Shown here piece by piece: positions 30,201 through 43,546 of a stretch of 64,000 nucleotides of DNA (the stretch's first letter is position 1; the number at the start of each line of letters is the position of its first letter). The notes under the pieces are model-generated. The model ran no database searches, had not been told where the DNA came from, and saw only the letters and a list, made by a program, of their open reading frames with translations. The translations under genes were made by a program, and so were the position numbers. The stretch comes from Pogonophryne albipinna (Eukaryota; Chordata; Actinopteri; Perciformes; Artedidraconidae). Where the stretch lies: NCBI GenBank assembly GCA_028583405.1, contig CM053248.1, positions 28,046,769 through 28,110,768 of the forward strand, read 5' to 3'.

Positions 30201-33200
30201 GTTAAATCCATCCCAAATGACAGCACACTACTATTGGTCCGATTCCACCACATTTGGCGCGTCGACAAACATGTTTTGCCGCACCAGAGTATGTGTGTAA
30301 CTCGGTGTTCCTCCCTACTGTGTCTGGTGAGACACGGCGTGGAACAAAGAGCCCATCGCCTGAAGTCGGTGTGGCGTTACGCTCACTCAGAGTTCACCTG
30401 AAACACGGCACCCATGGCTCCAGGTAACGGCCCCCTCCGACTGACACCCCACTGGGATTTGACTTTATCAGGGGGAAGAATCTGAACTTTGTGAATGGCA
30501 ATACACACAGGTGGTGACACGTCTCTACCCAATTACACAGATCTTCACATTATTCACGTTCGTCAGACCTGTCACGTCTTTGATCGCAAATAACCACATT
30601 TATACTTAAACGGTAACATCTATGGTCCAAATGCAAAGTCCATGAGACAAGTTTAGTAGATTATAGAAAGGATGTCTGAGACCAAATATGAGAATCTGTG
30701 CCATAAACATCCCTGCAGGTAGGAGCTAAGGAGATCACTATCAGCTGTTTGTGAGGAGGTGTTAGAATGAGCTGTCGTCTTGAGTTGAGAGGGTAAAAGG
30801 TGAACAGCGCACCAAAGGCAAGATTTATGACTATTAGCAGACGGTAAATAAGAAGACAGAGTTTGTCCCGTTGAAATGTGAGTAGTGATGTCATTCACAC
30901 GACCCCCCCGACACTGAAAGTGAGAGGCGGATCAGGGGTAGACACGTTAGGTGAGCTCTTAGCCCTTTGTGTGACACCTAACCTTAGCCCCAAGGGTCCT
31001 GTGCACCCCATTAAGTGTTACACACACACACTCACACATTCTGCGCTTAACAATGTTTTGTTTCTTGTAAAATTGTGGAACATTCACAGTGAAAAGTGAG
31101 TTGGTTTCTATTTATCTATTTGCGGTTAATATTTAGGATGCAAGTTGTTGTTTTAATGTCAGCAGCTACTTCACGCTTTGTTCTTCTACTGTCATTGAGA
31201 AACGGTATCGTCTTTTCCCTCAGACACTTGCCTCAAGTGGCTGAGAGGTGACGTGCAGTGACAGTTCCTGTTCCTGACACACCTTCACCTGGCAGGCAGC
31301 TTGTCTAGACCACACAGAACTCCCCTCTTTGATTTCATGCCAAAGACGGTTGCATACTTCCTTTCTTTATTTGACAAAACACAGTCAATGTAGCAGTAAA
31401 TCAAACCTGGTTTGATTTCAAATAATTCAGTATTTCTCTGGAGCTTTTCTGCTTGGTAACAGTTGTGCATTCAAGCCTGTTTGTCTCTGAAGGTTTAATG
31501 TTAAGGGCTGTCCAAAACTAAATAAATTCTTAGTTGAGAAATACTCATAAAATGTTGTTGACTTATCGATACGTTTATTTAAACAACAGATCTGGAGAAA
31601 TGTGCATCAAAAAATATAAAGACATTACTAATCGATTTAAAAAAATTTTAGTCACCTAATACCTAAACAACCCTTTATTCAACTCTAAGTTTCATTGGTT
31701 CATTTCCAATAACAATTTTTTTGATTCCATACAATTGACCTGTTCCTGTTCTTATTGTGGACTGTTATGAAAATACGTGTTATTTTATTATATTCTACTA
31801 TAATCTATAAACATAATGCAATTTCAACCAAATACGATTGAATTTGCTCTTAACAACTAGAAGTAATCACCAAAGATTTGCCTTTTTGTATGATGTTACA
31901 GAAAACAATACATGCAAAGGGCTTTAAATAACATTTAGCAAAATATATCCGTAAAATCATCATTTTCTCAGAAAGGATTTAGGTATTCTCAAAAGACACC
32001 ATTAAGGATAAAGGATCCAAAGGAAGGTGCAGCCGTAATGGAAGTACATGTTTTATGGAAGCTTTCCCACATGACAGTATCTGTTTCAGAGTCTCTCCTG
32101 CTGCTCTACAATAGTTTTTATTTTTTTGCACGAGTTTGAATATAATGATGATTATGTCTGCTCCACATAGAGGGCAACTTTGGTTCCGTCAAATTAGTTA
32201 ATTACTACTACTTTGGGCTATGATTTGTTAGAATAATCCCTCTCTGATGTCTTTGTGTTGGTTTGTACGCCTCCCTGCCACCAGCTGTCATGAAGCTATT
32301 TTTTCATGCATCCCAAATTAATAGACACTCATTCTGAAGTGTCTGATGCTATTGTAATACAAGCCATGTGGCATTCGGCCAAGGCTGCAATATAAGACAC
32401 AATTGTTCCTCCTGTTTTAATGCACAGTAATAAGTAAGTAAATGCTGGAAAGATGTGTGTCTGAAATCGCGGTGGCCTTTGTTGCAGATAATTAGGATAG
32501 CAGCGAGAGTGTGCAGGTGTTGAGAGTGTGCTCGTGTTGTGTTATCGACTTGCTCATATTCGTAGGCTGTCAGGGGTGTCGCACTTCCCATCAGCCCCAA
32601 ATACACCAACCTCTTCACTATTAAAATGCTCACTTTCAATAGCAGACAAAGGAAAGAGGGAACATATCTAGTGCAGGGTATTCTCCCCACCTCTAATGCT
32701 TATCTGCCTTTTGATGTCGGCGTAATAAAAGGCCTATTGGGCTTCCACAATGACCTGCAAAATGGACAAGGGCCGATACACTGGGCTCTGACTGTCGCTA
32801 CCATTAACTAAAAGGCCCAGACATTATGGAGAGCCGGGGATGAAAGAACATGGAAAAAAATCATAATTGAAAAATTGCCTAATGCTAAAGTGAAAGAAAA
32901 TGGAACTGTGAAAAGGCACTGTAATATTCTGTTATCCCCTGTAAATGCAGCCAAACAAGAGATGTGGCGAGGCATTCTTTTTGAAATGGATGTGGTTCAA
33001 TTACCTGCATGTCTAAATCTAGTTAAGGCTTCCATTGTGAGGCTCAAACATAACAGGCAGTTTTGATGTAGTGTTAAAGCGTATTATGCCCTACAACCTA
33101 CATAAAATCAAGAGAGCTATGACTCCATTCAAGATACAGAGGGGAATTAAAAGAGCTCACAGTGAGAAGAAGGTTCATTTAATATGTATTCTGTTGCACG

Positions 33201-34442
33201 CTACCGTTTGCATTACTGTTCCAAAAGAGCTGCTAGATGTTTTAGCGGGGTTGTGAAAAATATTTCTGTATTTTTTTTTAAATCCCATTTCTGTGGATGA
33301 CTATTGGTTCCTGGATCACCTTGCATTTATTTTCTTCATATTAAAAGAGATGTGATGTGTTCTAGCTTTAGCCCGTGATACATTTGACCAGTAGTAGACC
33401 TCCTACACTATCAAACTAGAATGGACCCTAAAAAAGCACGGTGTCTCTGATAGAAGATAATTGATTAAATACGTTAATAGACAAAAGATTAATCAGCAAA
33501 AGTCAAGTGTAGTAAAAAATGCTGTTTAAATATCTTTGGTCTTTTGACTGTTGGTAGGATGCAACAAGCCTTTTTTTGAAATTGTGACGGGAATTTTTCC
33601 GATAAAGAATAAACTAAACATGCTGTGAAAATAATGGACAGGTTAACCAGTAATGAGAACAATGTTAATTGCAGCCGTCACACATAGATTTGGTAATTTG
33701 CAGGACGATGTTAGTAAGAGTCTGTTTTAAATATGGTTGAAAATTGGATCCTTTTAGAGATGTCCAGTTATTTCTAGATCATTTTAAGGACTACATTTCA
33801 ATGAAAGTTACCTGCTACACATTATTGAAAAAGAAAGTTGTTTAAATTGTTGAATTACCCATACTGTCTTTTAAAAATGTCAACTAAACCTAGTTTTGTT
33901 TTGGCAGCTTTGTCATAATTAGCTGCAAATAAAAAAATGGTTTAAGGGTGAAATCTTTATATATACAGTCTATGGTGAAAATTCAAGTTAGACAGCTTTT
34001 CCTGAGTCTCTTTCAAGAGAAATCAGTAGTTTAATACTGGTCCTTCAGTCTTCAAGGCCGAGACTAAGCAACAGCTTGTCCATGAAGAGGTCAAATGTGA
34101 AGCTCATGAGTGTCTGCTTAGCTCTGGGCCAAGTCAGAGGTCTCAGTCAGGGTTATGACCCGAGCGTGAGCCCCTGATATCCCAGAGCAGCGTATTGTTT
34201 ATTAGCCTCTTCTGTTCTGACTCTCGCTCATAACCTTTATTATTTATATTTCTTTTTCCTGTCTTTCTCTGCAGGTGACAGTTAAAATGTACAAGCGTGG
34301 ACCTCAGGGCTGGCTGGGTAAATCCCTGATCGCCACCACCACCATCCCCCCCAACACCTGTGTGATCTTCAGGATCAGCGGGGAGGAAACAGATGCCAAA
34401 ATCTCAGCAAACACCATTCACAGCATCACACTCAGCCACTGA
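21204..34442 (+). CDS. NERD (nuclease-related) domain protein, six coding exons, 326 residues
   Basis: Coding exons are 21204-21316, 21829-21929, 22523-22671, 23404-23632, 24270-24490 and 34275-34442; all join in frame through GT-AG introns to 326 residues. The ATG at 21204 is the first in frame after an upstream stop. Residues 63-85 hold the NERD core: an acidic pair (D63, D64), a hydrophobic strand INIVILTGQGIFCI, then D79-V80-K81 followed by W83 and G85. In the PD-(D/E)XK nuclease fold these would be the metal-binding and catalytic positions. A conserved-type DP (115-116) precedes a helix and a strand SLFFPRVIFLSPDCEL, typical of the second half of NERD. The remaining about 190 residues are unrecognised: a charged helix near 157-180 and a short C-terminal domain (272-326). 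No signal peptide or membrane segment. Function is unknown; nucleic-acid cleavage is only a family inference. I know no human gene at this locus. Exon 6 lies 9.8 kb downstream of exon 5, yet phase and final stop fit. A candidate polyadenylation signal AATAAA is at 35698-35703. Confidence 0.8.
24601..24614 (+). promoter_or_regulatory. CTCF-like motif, full core match
   Basis: CCAGCAGGTGGCAG fits the 14-base CTCF core CCASYAGRKGGCRS at every position. It lies 110 bp into the long intron. Occupancy cannot be judged from sequence, and copies of this motif can ride on repeats. Confidence 0.4.
26457..26483. repeat. (GT)n microsatellite, interrupted
   Basis: Alternating GT with one CT interruption, followed by a short GA-rich stretch. 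Confidence 0.85.
28680..29700. promoter_or_regulatory. Possible cluster of conserved non-coding elements
   Basis: About 1 kb of balanced composition between AT-rich flanks, free of repeat signatures. It is dense in homeodomain words (CTTAATTACAG, GTTAATTGAG, GCAAATTAAATC) and has an inverted pair of SOX-type words around CCATTGTCTGTTGTTTTG (29287-29304). No open frame is supported. Intronic location and distance from hmx3 suit a long-range enhancer, but this is inference. Confidence 0.25.
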
Positions 34443-37400
34443 CCGTGTGTATTGGCAAAACAGAGGATAGCATCACTACATAGCGCTGTGGGAAGAGAAA
34501 GCTCTCTTTAATATATAAAAAAACGTTGCTCAAACCTTCTCATATTTTTACGAGTGCCTTTACAGTGTTTGTACTTTGTGATATAATGTCTTAAAAACAC
34601 TTTCTGAATGTCTTTCCATGATTTTGCGATTGTCAGTGGCAATGATATGTTAATGCAGATGGTTTCATAATTATCCTGATTAACTTTCCCTTGTTTTGGA
34701 TTTCTAGGGCTGGCCCACACTTTACACTAGCCATTAATTAATCATTACGCTAGCTGATTGTCACGTCAGTTCAGGATTGAAGGGTTTAATGTGTTGTGGC
34801 GGTCACAAAGCGGTGGCCCCTGCTCCGATGAGGGCCGAGCATCCTACTGCCTCTGTGGGATTCATGGGCAGTGATTTACGGTCTGTTTAGACGGTGTAAC
34901 TGTAAGGTGCTTTATTAATATGCTCCAGCGCACGGAGGAGATGATAACATATTCAAGAGCGCACAGGCGCGGCCACCAGCTACAATTCATAACTGAGTCA
35001 CTTTCTATCAGTTACCAGGCTTGCACAGCTGCGCTAACAGCTAGCAATTGTATTTACTGTGCCTGGTAGTGGGCAAAATGAAGTTATTTCCATCAAGATA
35101 TCAGTGCCTTTAGCTAATGCAATAGAAGCAGCTCTCTGAGTTGATGGTATCTCTTTACATGGCATCTCTCTACCTGAAACATCATTACACTGTACTCAAG
35201 CTCCTCACTTTTTCAAATGTCTGTTTACCATTTTACCTGAGGGTAAGATTTGGAAAACAGCACTGTATTCTTTACATTTGTACTTGCACATTTGTAAGAC
35301 TGTGGTTCTTTTTCAAATCTTGTTTAACATTGCTTGAATTCAAAAGGTTTTGGACAAATGTGTTGTCATTTTTAAGCTTACCTACTAAAGAGTTTACTCA
35401 GGAACGGTTTTGTACACAGAACTTAAAAAGCAATATTGATAATATCAGACAATATGGGAAGAAAATGATTTAAAGAGATATGTAATCCTGAGTGCTAGGT
35501 GCATGCAGGTAAATATGAATGTTTTTGCTCTTTTTTTTTTTTTTACTTTAAGCACTTTCAGTATCAAGCCAACTTGATTGTAACCCAACCCTTCAGTTGA
35601 TTGATTTAGGCATGGTTGTTTTTTAGGTGTTTGTGTTTATATTTGTCATGGTATTCTCAAATGTGTTTTTACATGTATTTTTACTATCTGGTGTCATAAT
35701 AAAAAGATGTAATGCTTTCATTCTTATTATTCAAAGCCACTTGTTGTCACTACTAGGCCACAAGGTTTCTTCAAAGCTCCCTGTGCACGTTGAAAGCATG
35801 CAGCGCGTCTCCAGCGCGGTGTCGGCTGGATATTAGGACTGGATGACTGGCCATGGGGACAAAGCGAGCTCTGTCGGGCAGCGTGGTGGCGAGAGGGAGG
35901 GGAAGCTGAGCGGAAATGCACATGGCGATCAGACCAGAACATAGTGTGACAAGGTAACAAGGTAAACTGATCCCAGGCTGCAATTCCTCTGCAAACTGAA
36001 TCAATGAGGGTTCTGTTAAAGAGGAAATGCTCCCGGATATCAAGTTTATGTGAATCTATAGCACAATGGATTTAGCAGTAAATATGTTTTCCTTCGCAGT
36101 AAACATGTGCGTCATGTAACCTACAGATAGCTTTTCTGTACATCTGTAGGATGAATCCAGGAAGTGGATGAACTACAATTCCCTGCAGTAAGGCCAGCTG
36201 TCTAACTTTGACCTCTGGCCATTGGGCAAGGTCCCCAGGGTTGCCAGGTCAGGTGACTGCTTTGACCTTTCCTTTGTACAGGACATGGAACTGTAGGGCA
36301 GCGGACATGAAGGACCGATCCCTCTCGAAAGACATGTGAAGAAACGAGTCACAGTCTCAGCCATTTAAGGTCCGAAATCCTGCACCACAGTGCTGTATTC
36401 ATACAGGTCAGTACGGTCAGTACTCAAGGACAACAAAAGTTTGACCGAACCCCGATCTTCTGTTTTCTGCTTCAGTTTGACTACCTCTAAGGTTCTGATC
36501 AGACGGGGGTCAATACAGTCTTTTTAACTCTGTTTTCCGAGATGCAGGCCTGTTTCCTCTGTGAAGGGCTCTCGAGATGAGATTGTGTTGTACTGAGAGT
36601 CTAACCTCACGGGAAAAGCTGTGTTTACTGTAAGTGGGAAAACGTTTAGTGGTGACTCAGATTGTGCCCTTACACAAACACAATGTGAACAGTAACTGGT
36701 CTGTAACTGTCTGCATTCATATTCAGCAGTTAACAATCACTCTGAAGCTATCACGGCTGCTATCTTGACTTTACATTTTTCAGATCAAAAATCTTTGTAT
36801 TGAGTTTCGAACATGCATAACCAGTGTTTGTCATTTAGAAATGGAAAGCAAAATGTATGCATACAATTGAGACAGTGGTTTGTACTGATTATAATTACAA
36901 GAAACACAAACAAACAATAACAACGACTAAAATAATCCCCTACATTCACTGCCTGTGAGCCTCGTACACACGATTATTTACCAGGAACATTGTTAAATGT
37001 ATATATGCATGTAATACATATGCATATACATACATGCAACAAATACATATACTCATACACATCTGTATACATACACACATACAAATATATGCTGCAGATA
37101 AGCTATACCAATAACAGATCGTTTTACAGAGTGTGGACATTCCTATCTATAACTGAACAGCTACGATCTCTCCAGAAGGTTACTCTGGATAATCTAAAGA
37201 CCCTGCTGTCAACAGTTTTCACTCAAACTACTTACTTCCCAATAACAACTGTTGACAACGTTAAGACCATTCACCAACGCTCCTTAACCTGAAGACCTCG
37301 TTTCTCTTTTTTTACCCCTTTCTTACAAAAACAGTTAAACCCATTCAAGATTCTAAAGGGGTTTCAGATAAAACAAACTAAAAAGGCAAAGTGAAAATGT

Positions 37401-40400
37401 GATGCCCCCAACTTATATAGATATGGAAACTATGTTAAGGGGTTAACATGAATTGTATCAAAGGGGCAGAAGCAAAACATGCACAAACATAATTACAGGA
37501 ACTGGAAAAAGGTTCATGCAGTGACTGAAATAAAAACTCCTTTCTTAGCACCAGTATTCATAAAAAGCTGATGTATCCAAAGGTTAAGAGTTCTTGTGAA
37601 AAAATGCATCGTGAATTTTTTTTTTAAGCAAAAGGATAGTGTCATTATGTTGAAACTACATTTTGCAGGCTTTTATACAACTACTATGTGATAATGAAAG
37701 GAGGCAGGCTGTCTGTCTAATGCCCACCACCCTTTATTCTGTGACCACTACTTTACTGAACAGCAACAAAGCTTTCAGTGTGAAAGCAGCAGAATACACA
37801 AGAGATTAAATGTGTTCCACCTCTTGCAGATATTCAGAATTAAGTAGGGTACTCAAAAGTAACATCAAGACTCTATTACATTCTGACTTATTAATACACT
37901 TTAGTGTCCAACAACAACATAATAAAGAGTATTTCATTGTGTGTTCACAAAGGAATAAATACAATGGGCACATGGGTAGCAACAGGCAGGGGGCTGCATA
38001 CATTTGCCCATCTTTAAACAACCCCTCAAAAAGCACCACACTTGTAAAAAGCTACAGGACAACAAAAGACATACAGGAGTGAATGAAATGAAGCTTCCTT
38101 GCCAATTACTGCGACGAACGTGGCCGCACTGGGGCTTTTTGTGCTTCACACAGGCAGTCTTTTCTCCCCTTGTCCCCGGCTATTGAGAGGGATACATTAG
38201 CCAGGCGGGGATGCAGGGCTGGATGGATGGAGTGGAGAGGAGCAGAGCGGTGCGTTCGCTGTCATACAGCTCACTTCACACCCGGTGTTACAGACCTCTC
38301 TTATGACTTCACTCACAGTGCTCACACAAAATGTGATTCTGAACAATGTCATTTTCTACCTGCTTTCTAAGACTTTGCAAAAATAATCCAGACGTGGAGA
38401 ATATCTGCTCACTTTTATCTGATATGTTGCAGTGATGATGAATCGTGTGTTTGTGGTTTAATTCCTCATCCTATTTAAATCTATGATGTTTTGCTGTTTA
38501 CTAATTGGTCAAATAAACCTAGGTCTGATGTCAGGTATGTTGTTTAAAAAAATACATTTTCTTTTCACCTTTTGCCAGTCTCATTTTGAAATGCAATATT
38601 TTCCAGATGCACCATGTCAGTAGGAATGGTGTTTGGTGATTTTCCATTTCGAAGTCTACATTAAAACCTCCTCAAAAGTAATTGAAAAGTGACATTTGTC
38701 CAGTGAGTGTTTCATCTTTTAATAAGTACCTTCTTCGATTTGAAACATGATCATTTAAATGCTGTCTTTGACGTGCAAAGTCTGACTGCAACACTTGTTA
38801 GCTTTAAGTTTCAAATGTTTGTTTCTCTTTTTCACGTAAATGCCTCTGGACCACCTCACTAAATGCTCAGCTCTTTATTTTGATGGCAATCCCAGAATAC
38901 TATGCAGGGTCATGGTATGTAAATGTGCTGCCTGTGACAGCTATCAGCAAGGTTAATGCTGCGGATAACAACATCCATCATTCACTTTCATTAGCGCTGT
39001 CCTCTGACCTGCTCCATATAATGTTATCAAATGTGTCAGGCGCCAGATTATTGGGAGGTATGATGATCAATAGATAAATAACAGGGAGTGCGTGGAGCGG
39101 CTGCAGAATAAACCTCCATCCAGCATTCTGCCGCCTGTCACAAATCTGAAAAACAAATGGACTAGCCCGAGGCAAGAGCCATCAATAATAATATAATGTG
39201 TGGACGATGATGAATTAGAGCCAGACTCCTCAATGCATCGCCGTTCTACGCACAGAAAAACCTCACTGGCTGAATGCATTGATCTCCGTATGCACATTAG
39301 TTTACTTAATCTGCATTTGAGTCGATGGGACAACACAACGTTTCACTTCACTGAATTCAAAAAAGTTAATAATGTCCGATAATCAAAAGCTGTTTATGAA
39401 AGCACCTCTTTTTGTGCGCCATTGATTGGACTGTAATGCACTGATAACTCAGACAGTATGCACTTAGGAAATGACAAATGTATTTTGTATTCAATAACAT
39501 AGATTTTTCCCATGCTTAACCACAGGTTGTAGTTCAAACACACATGTCCACATCCATAAAAAGGTATTAACTAATATTGTCCCTTTTTAATGTTCTCATT
39601 GAACTTATGAGATGTTGAAGGAGAATATAACACAGGAAGTGTGTCATTTCACATTGATGTTAACTGGAGGTTTAATTTCTACTGCTATAATAGTTTACTC
39701 AACATAATTGTATTAAATAAAATTTATTTTGCCCAAATATTTTTTATTTTCTTACGTTTTTTGTAAAGCAATTTGATACTTGTGGTTACGAAATATTATA
39801 TAAATTAATTAATAACTCAATGGAAATGTAGCACCTTACTTTTAAGTGTGAGTCTTATAATTTTTGTTTCATTCATCTTTAAGTAGACAGTTTGTTTGTT
39901 GCCATATTACTCCCATCGTTTATTTAAAAAATGCATTCATATTCAAGCCTAACTATTTCCTCAGACCAAACTTAAGTCACTCTACATAAACATTGCACAT
40001 TAACTGAGTAATACACACACCACTGCAACAGAGAAAGCATCAGAAAACAGCTCCGAGCAGCTTCATTTTAAACAGTGCTGTCACTTAAGACCCATGAGAT
40101 CCCCGTGGTCCACAACTGCTACCACAAAAGAGGTGGTGTAAATGTGCCTGCGTACTGAAAACTGCAACAAGATCAGTGTCTTGACCTAAATGTCACAGGG
40201 CAAACCATACAAGAAAAAAAGAGCCAAACAGAGTAACGTAGGAATAATGAAACAAATGAACTTCGCCAATGGAACTGAAAAGGCCAATATGGATCACTAA
40301 TTGATAGCTCAGACCCCTGTGCTAATACTCTTGTATCTATACAACCTAAAGACGACTATGTATCAGAAAACAGTATATGCACAAGTTTATCAATCTGTTT

Positions 40401-43135
40401 TTTACTATGTGACAGCAACACTTAATTGGCTGTTCGTTGGCTTTAAATGGTATTCTATAGGGCATTTTGCAAATAACATCTAATAAAGCAGGTTGAAATG
40501 GATACAAGGAGTCAGTTAAACCTTGCTCCGCAGTCACCCAGAGGCACACAGGGAAACCTGATCCTCAAAGATGTGGTGCATTAGTTCTGCTAAGCTAACC
40601 GTGAATGCTAATTACAGGAAGGACAAACTGTAACCCCTGCCCTGTGGCCATGAACCCATTAAACAGCACAGAGGGTTTCATAGACATGGAGAGCGTACAA
40701 AGAGGCTGGGGCTAAAAAGGCCTGCAATCGGATTTCGGTTTGAATGGGGATAACAAGTTTTGCAAAGTCCCTCCTAGGATCTGCCCTCGCCTTATTTTTC
40801 TGAGAGTGTAAAGTAGCTCTGACCGCAAATCATTGATACAATGCAACAGGTTTCCGAATGGAATATGTTGCCGCTCAGCAGGAATGTACATGAGTTCTCA
40901 CAGAGCCTGACATGTGCTCTCTTTAGCATGTGGATCAGTTAAGTTTGGTTACGTCCCCCCGCTGGAGGACATTTACAAACAAGCGGTTCAATATGACACC
41001 CTATACGTTGTGGGAAAGGTGTCATCCTGAATAGGAATCATCAAGTGTTGTCTCTGTTTTGTAGGCAACATCAAACACTTAATCAGATCAACACATGGAC
41101 GGCTCTATTAGTTAAACATTAAGCTTGTTTGGGGCTCAGCAGTTTATTTTTCTGGGTGAGCAAAAGTCATAAACAAGAGTTCCATTTTCTGAGTATTTTC
41201 ACCTTTAATCTCTGTGGCTCTGGTGCCTCCTGCGGCCATACCTTTTCAAACATGACCCCGCTGCACCGACTGCCCCCGACTACTTCTTCATACATACATC
41301 CATCAGTTTGACAAGTGGCATGAAAGCTGCTCTTTTTTTCACTTAAACATCCATTTCAGCAATTTACATTTTGAAGTGAATGTTTACTTGCATGTCTGTC
41401 TTTCAGGAAAGGCAAGTATGGAACAGTTCGTTAAGATCTAAAGTGTTTATAAGTTGAGCGTAAGCAAACAATAATTCAGCGTATATTAAATTACATTACA
41501 TTATTTGCTAACCAAGAGGACACAAATGTACAACAGCAAGAAACCTGCAAATAGCTACATTAGCTTCAAATAAAAAAAAAAAAAATGTAAGTGCTACATA
41601 CACTTTCTTTTTATATGGCCAAGCTGCAGATATATCTGCTACTGTGGCAGCTCTTTATATCTCCTTAGATGGAGTCTTTCTCTATGGTCAAAATCTGGGA
41701 CCTAAATGCAGCCTACCATACAGTCATTAATGCACAACATTGGTCAATTCAATCTGATTTCCTAGTCTCATCAGGCCTGATTCTAAAACACCGATGCCAC
41801 ATTTCTTTGCCAAATGATTAATCTGTAGCACAAAGCCTAGGAGCCCCTAGTAAACTCCAGCCCAAAATCTGTGACCCTCCTGTCACACCCGGAGATGTTT
41901 TGATTTACTATAGCCCCCGCTCCCAGGTGAGCGTCCCCTCCACCAGTGAGCCCTGTGCTGCCTGTGAGGAGATGGATGGCTGCGAGTGTGAAACCTAGCA
42001 GTGGGTTACATGGCCTTGAGCTTCAGCGTCTAATTAGGCTCTAATGTAACTACAATGCTCTGGAGGAGATGTTGTCTTGCCCTCCAAAGCTCTTTAAAAG
42101 CCTCCTCGGGGCAGGGGGAGCTCTGAGTGAGGGGCTGTGGCAGGACTCAGCCACGTCCTAAAGAAAGCTCAGGTTTCCAGCTGGGATGCTCTGGAAACGG
42201 GACGCTAGCTACAGGAACAGCAGCTTTATTTAGGACCAGTTTGATGGTTGGTTTTATATCTTCACATTTGAAGGACAGACACGATGTTGGTAATACTTTT
42301 TTCATCCAAATCTCAGCAAGAAATGAAACAAAAATAAATAATAAATATTGAACTGTCCGGTTAATTGAGTTGAATTTAAGAGCTATAGCTAACAAGACAA
42401 AGCAAGATATGCTAAAGGAGATGTTCTGTTACATTTCAAACTGGCAACCCAAATGATTTCCTAAATAAATATCTACTAGCATATCTTAATTTAAAATCTG
42501 TCATTCACGCCCTATCAGACACTTTTCATTAGACACATTTTTTTTGTAACATCATTATCACAAAGATCTGTTGAACTGTTGCCAGCAATGGAAATTATTG
42601 GAAGCATGTCCCAACTATATTCATTATTGATGATGTATGCTTTTCAAAGTGACTATATAGCTGAATTATTTCTAAAGGAAGAATAAAGCCCATTATTGAT
42701 GGTGTCACCGTTTCTTGAAACAGATACAAATACATCATGTGATTTCCTCATTTCTACGCAGCTCATGAAGCTTGATATAATATTGGAAGCCGCTCGGAGA
42801 GATAAGGTGTCTTCTTGAAGGTCATCTGTGCCCTCTTGAGTGAACATAAGAGCCTCCTGTGGTCGGGTTAAATGGACATGACAGGCTGTAGGAGCACAAT
42901 CACCCATTTTAATTGTCATGTAACGGTTTCATGTAGAGCCAAACTGTCTGCAACACTTCAGCGGTTGGAAACCAGAGCCTGGCCACACAACCACAGATGT
43001 GGTTAACTGGGCCTTTACTGGAGGAAAGAAAAACAAATATCTGTGGAGACAGGCTGGGAGAAAGATAAGGAAACACATGTATCTGCTGCAAGCTGTGAAG
43101 TTCCAGGCCTTAATAAATGGTAATGAATAAACAGG
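34443..43135. other. Gene-poor interval downstream of the NERD-domain gene
   Basis: The first 1.3 kb may be 3' untranslated sequence of the NERD gene, ending near the AATAAA at 35698. Beyond it I find no gene. A simple-sequence patch of ATACAT/ATGCAT words lies at 36995-37090. Balanced, repeat-free blocks around 38880-39400 and 41880-42130 resemble regulatory DNA but have no direct support. Confidence 0.55.
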
Positions 43136-43546
43136 CAGTGGTGGATGAAGAGCTCAAATATTATGTGAAAGTGGCAATAATAATAACAGTAAAAGGTCAA
43201 ATTCAGATTCATATATTTGATTTCTGAATGATAATCGATTATAAAAGGATGCATTTATTTGTAAATAACGTTAATGTTGTAACTGGTAAAGTTGAGTCTA
43301 ATTGAAATGCCCCTAAATACTGCTGGTTACATTTCATCAGCATTTTTTCTTTGTTTCTTTGCAATAATAATGTCAATTGGTTGAGTAACTAGTAACTTTA
43401 GCAATGAAAAATATGTAGTGAACTAAAAGCACATGTTGCTTACTATATATAATAGAAGAAACGCAGAAAATACTTGAGTATAAGTGCTTTAAAATGGTAC
43501 TCAACCAAAGTACTTTGTAAATTCACTAAGTTACATTCCACCACTG
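43136..43546. mobile_element. hAT-type miniature element
   Basis: The left end is CAGTGGTGGATGAAGAGCTC and the right end on the other strand is CAGTGGTGGAATGTAACTTA, so the terminal inverted repeat is CAGTGGTGGA. The body has the AAGTA/AGTACT words typical of the abundant fish hAT miniature elements. The flanking 8-mers (TAAACAGG and TATGATAG) do not match well, so the target duplication has decayed or an edge is off. Confidence 0.65.

Larger units (their letters stand above)
24491..34274 (+). other. Long last intron of the NERD-domain gene
   Basis: This 9.8-kb intron runs from donor GTCAGT to acceptor CTCTGCAG. Its size contrasts with the other introns (0.5-0.75 kb). It includes a GT repeat (26457-26483), a CTCF-like motif at 24601 and a compositionally distinct block at 28680-29700. 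Short open frames in it have no supporting signals; a GC-rich patch at 30240-30480 looked exon-like but has no credible frame. Confidence 0.6.

Noticed and set aside
30150..30480. GC-rich, exon-like patch with CATGGCTCCAG|GTAACG
   Set aside because: No frame gives a recognisable protein and there is no matching acceptor or partner exon; it lies inside the NERD gene intron.
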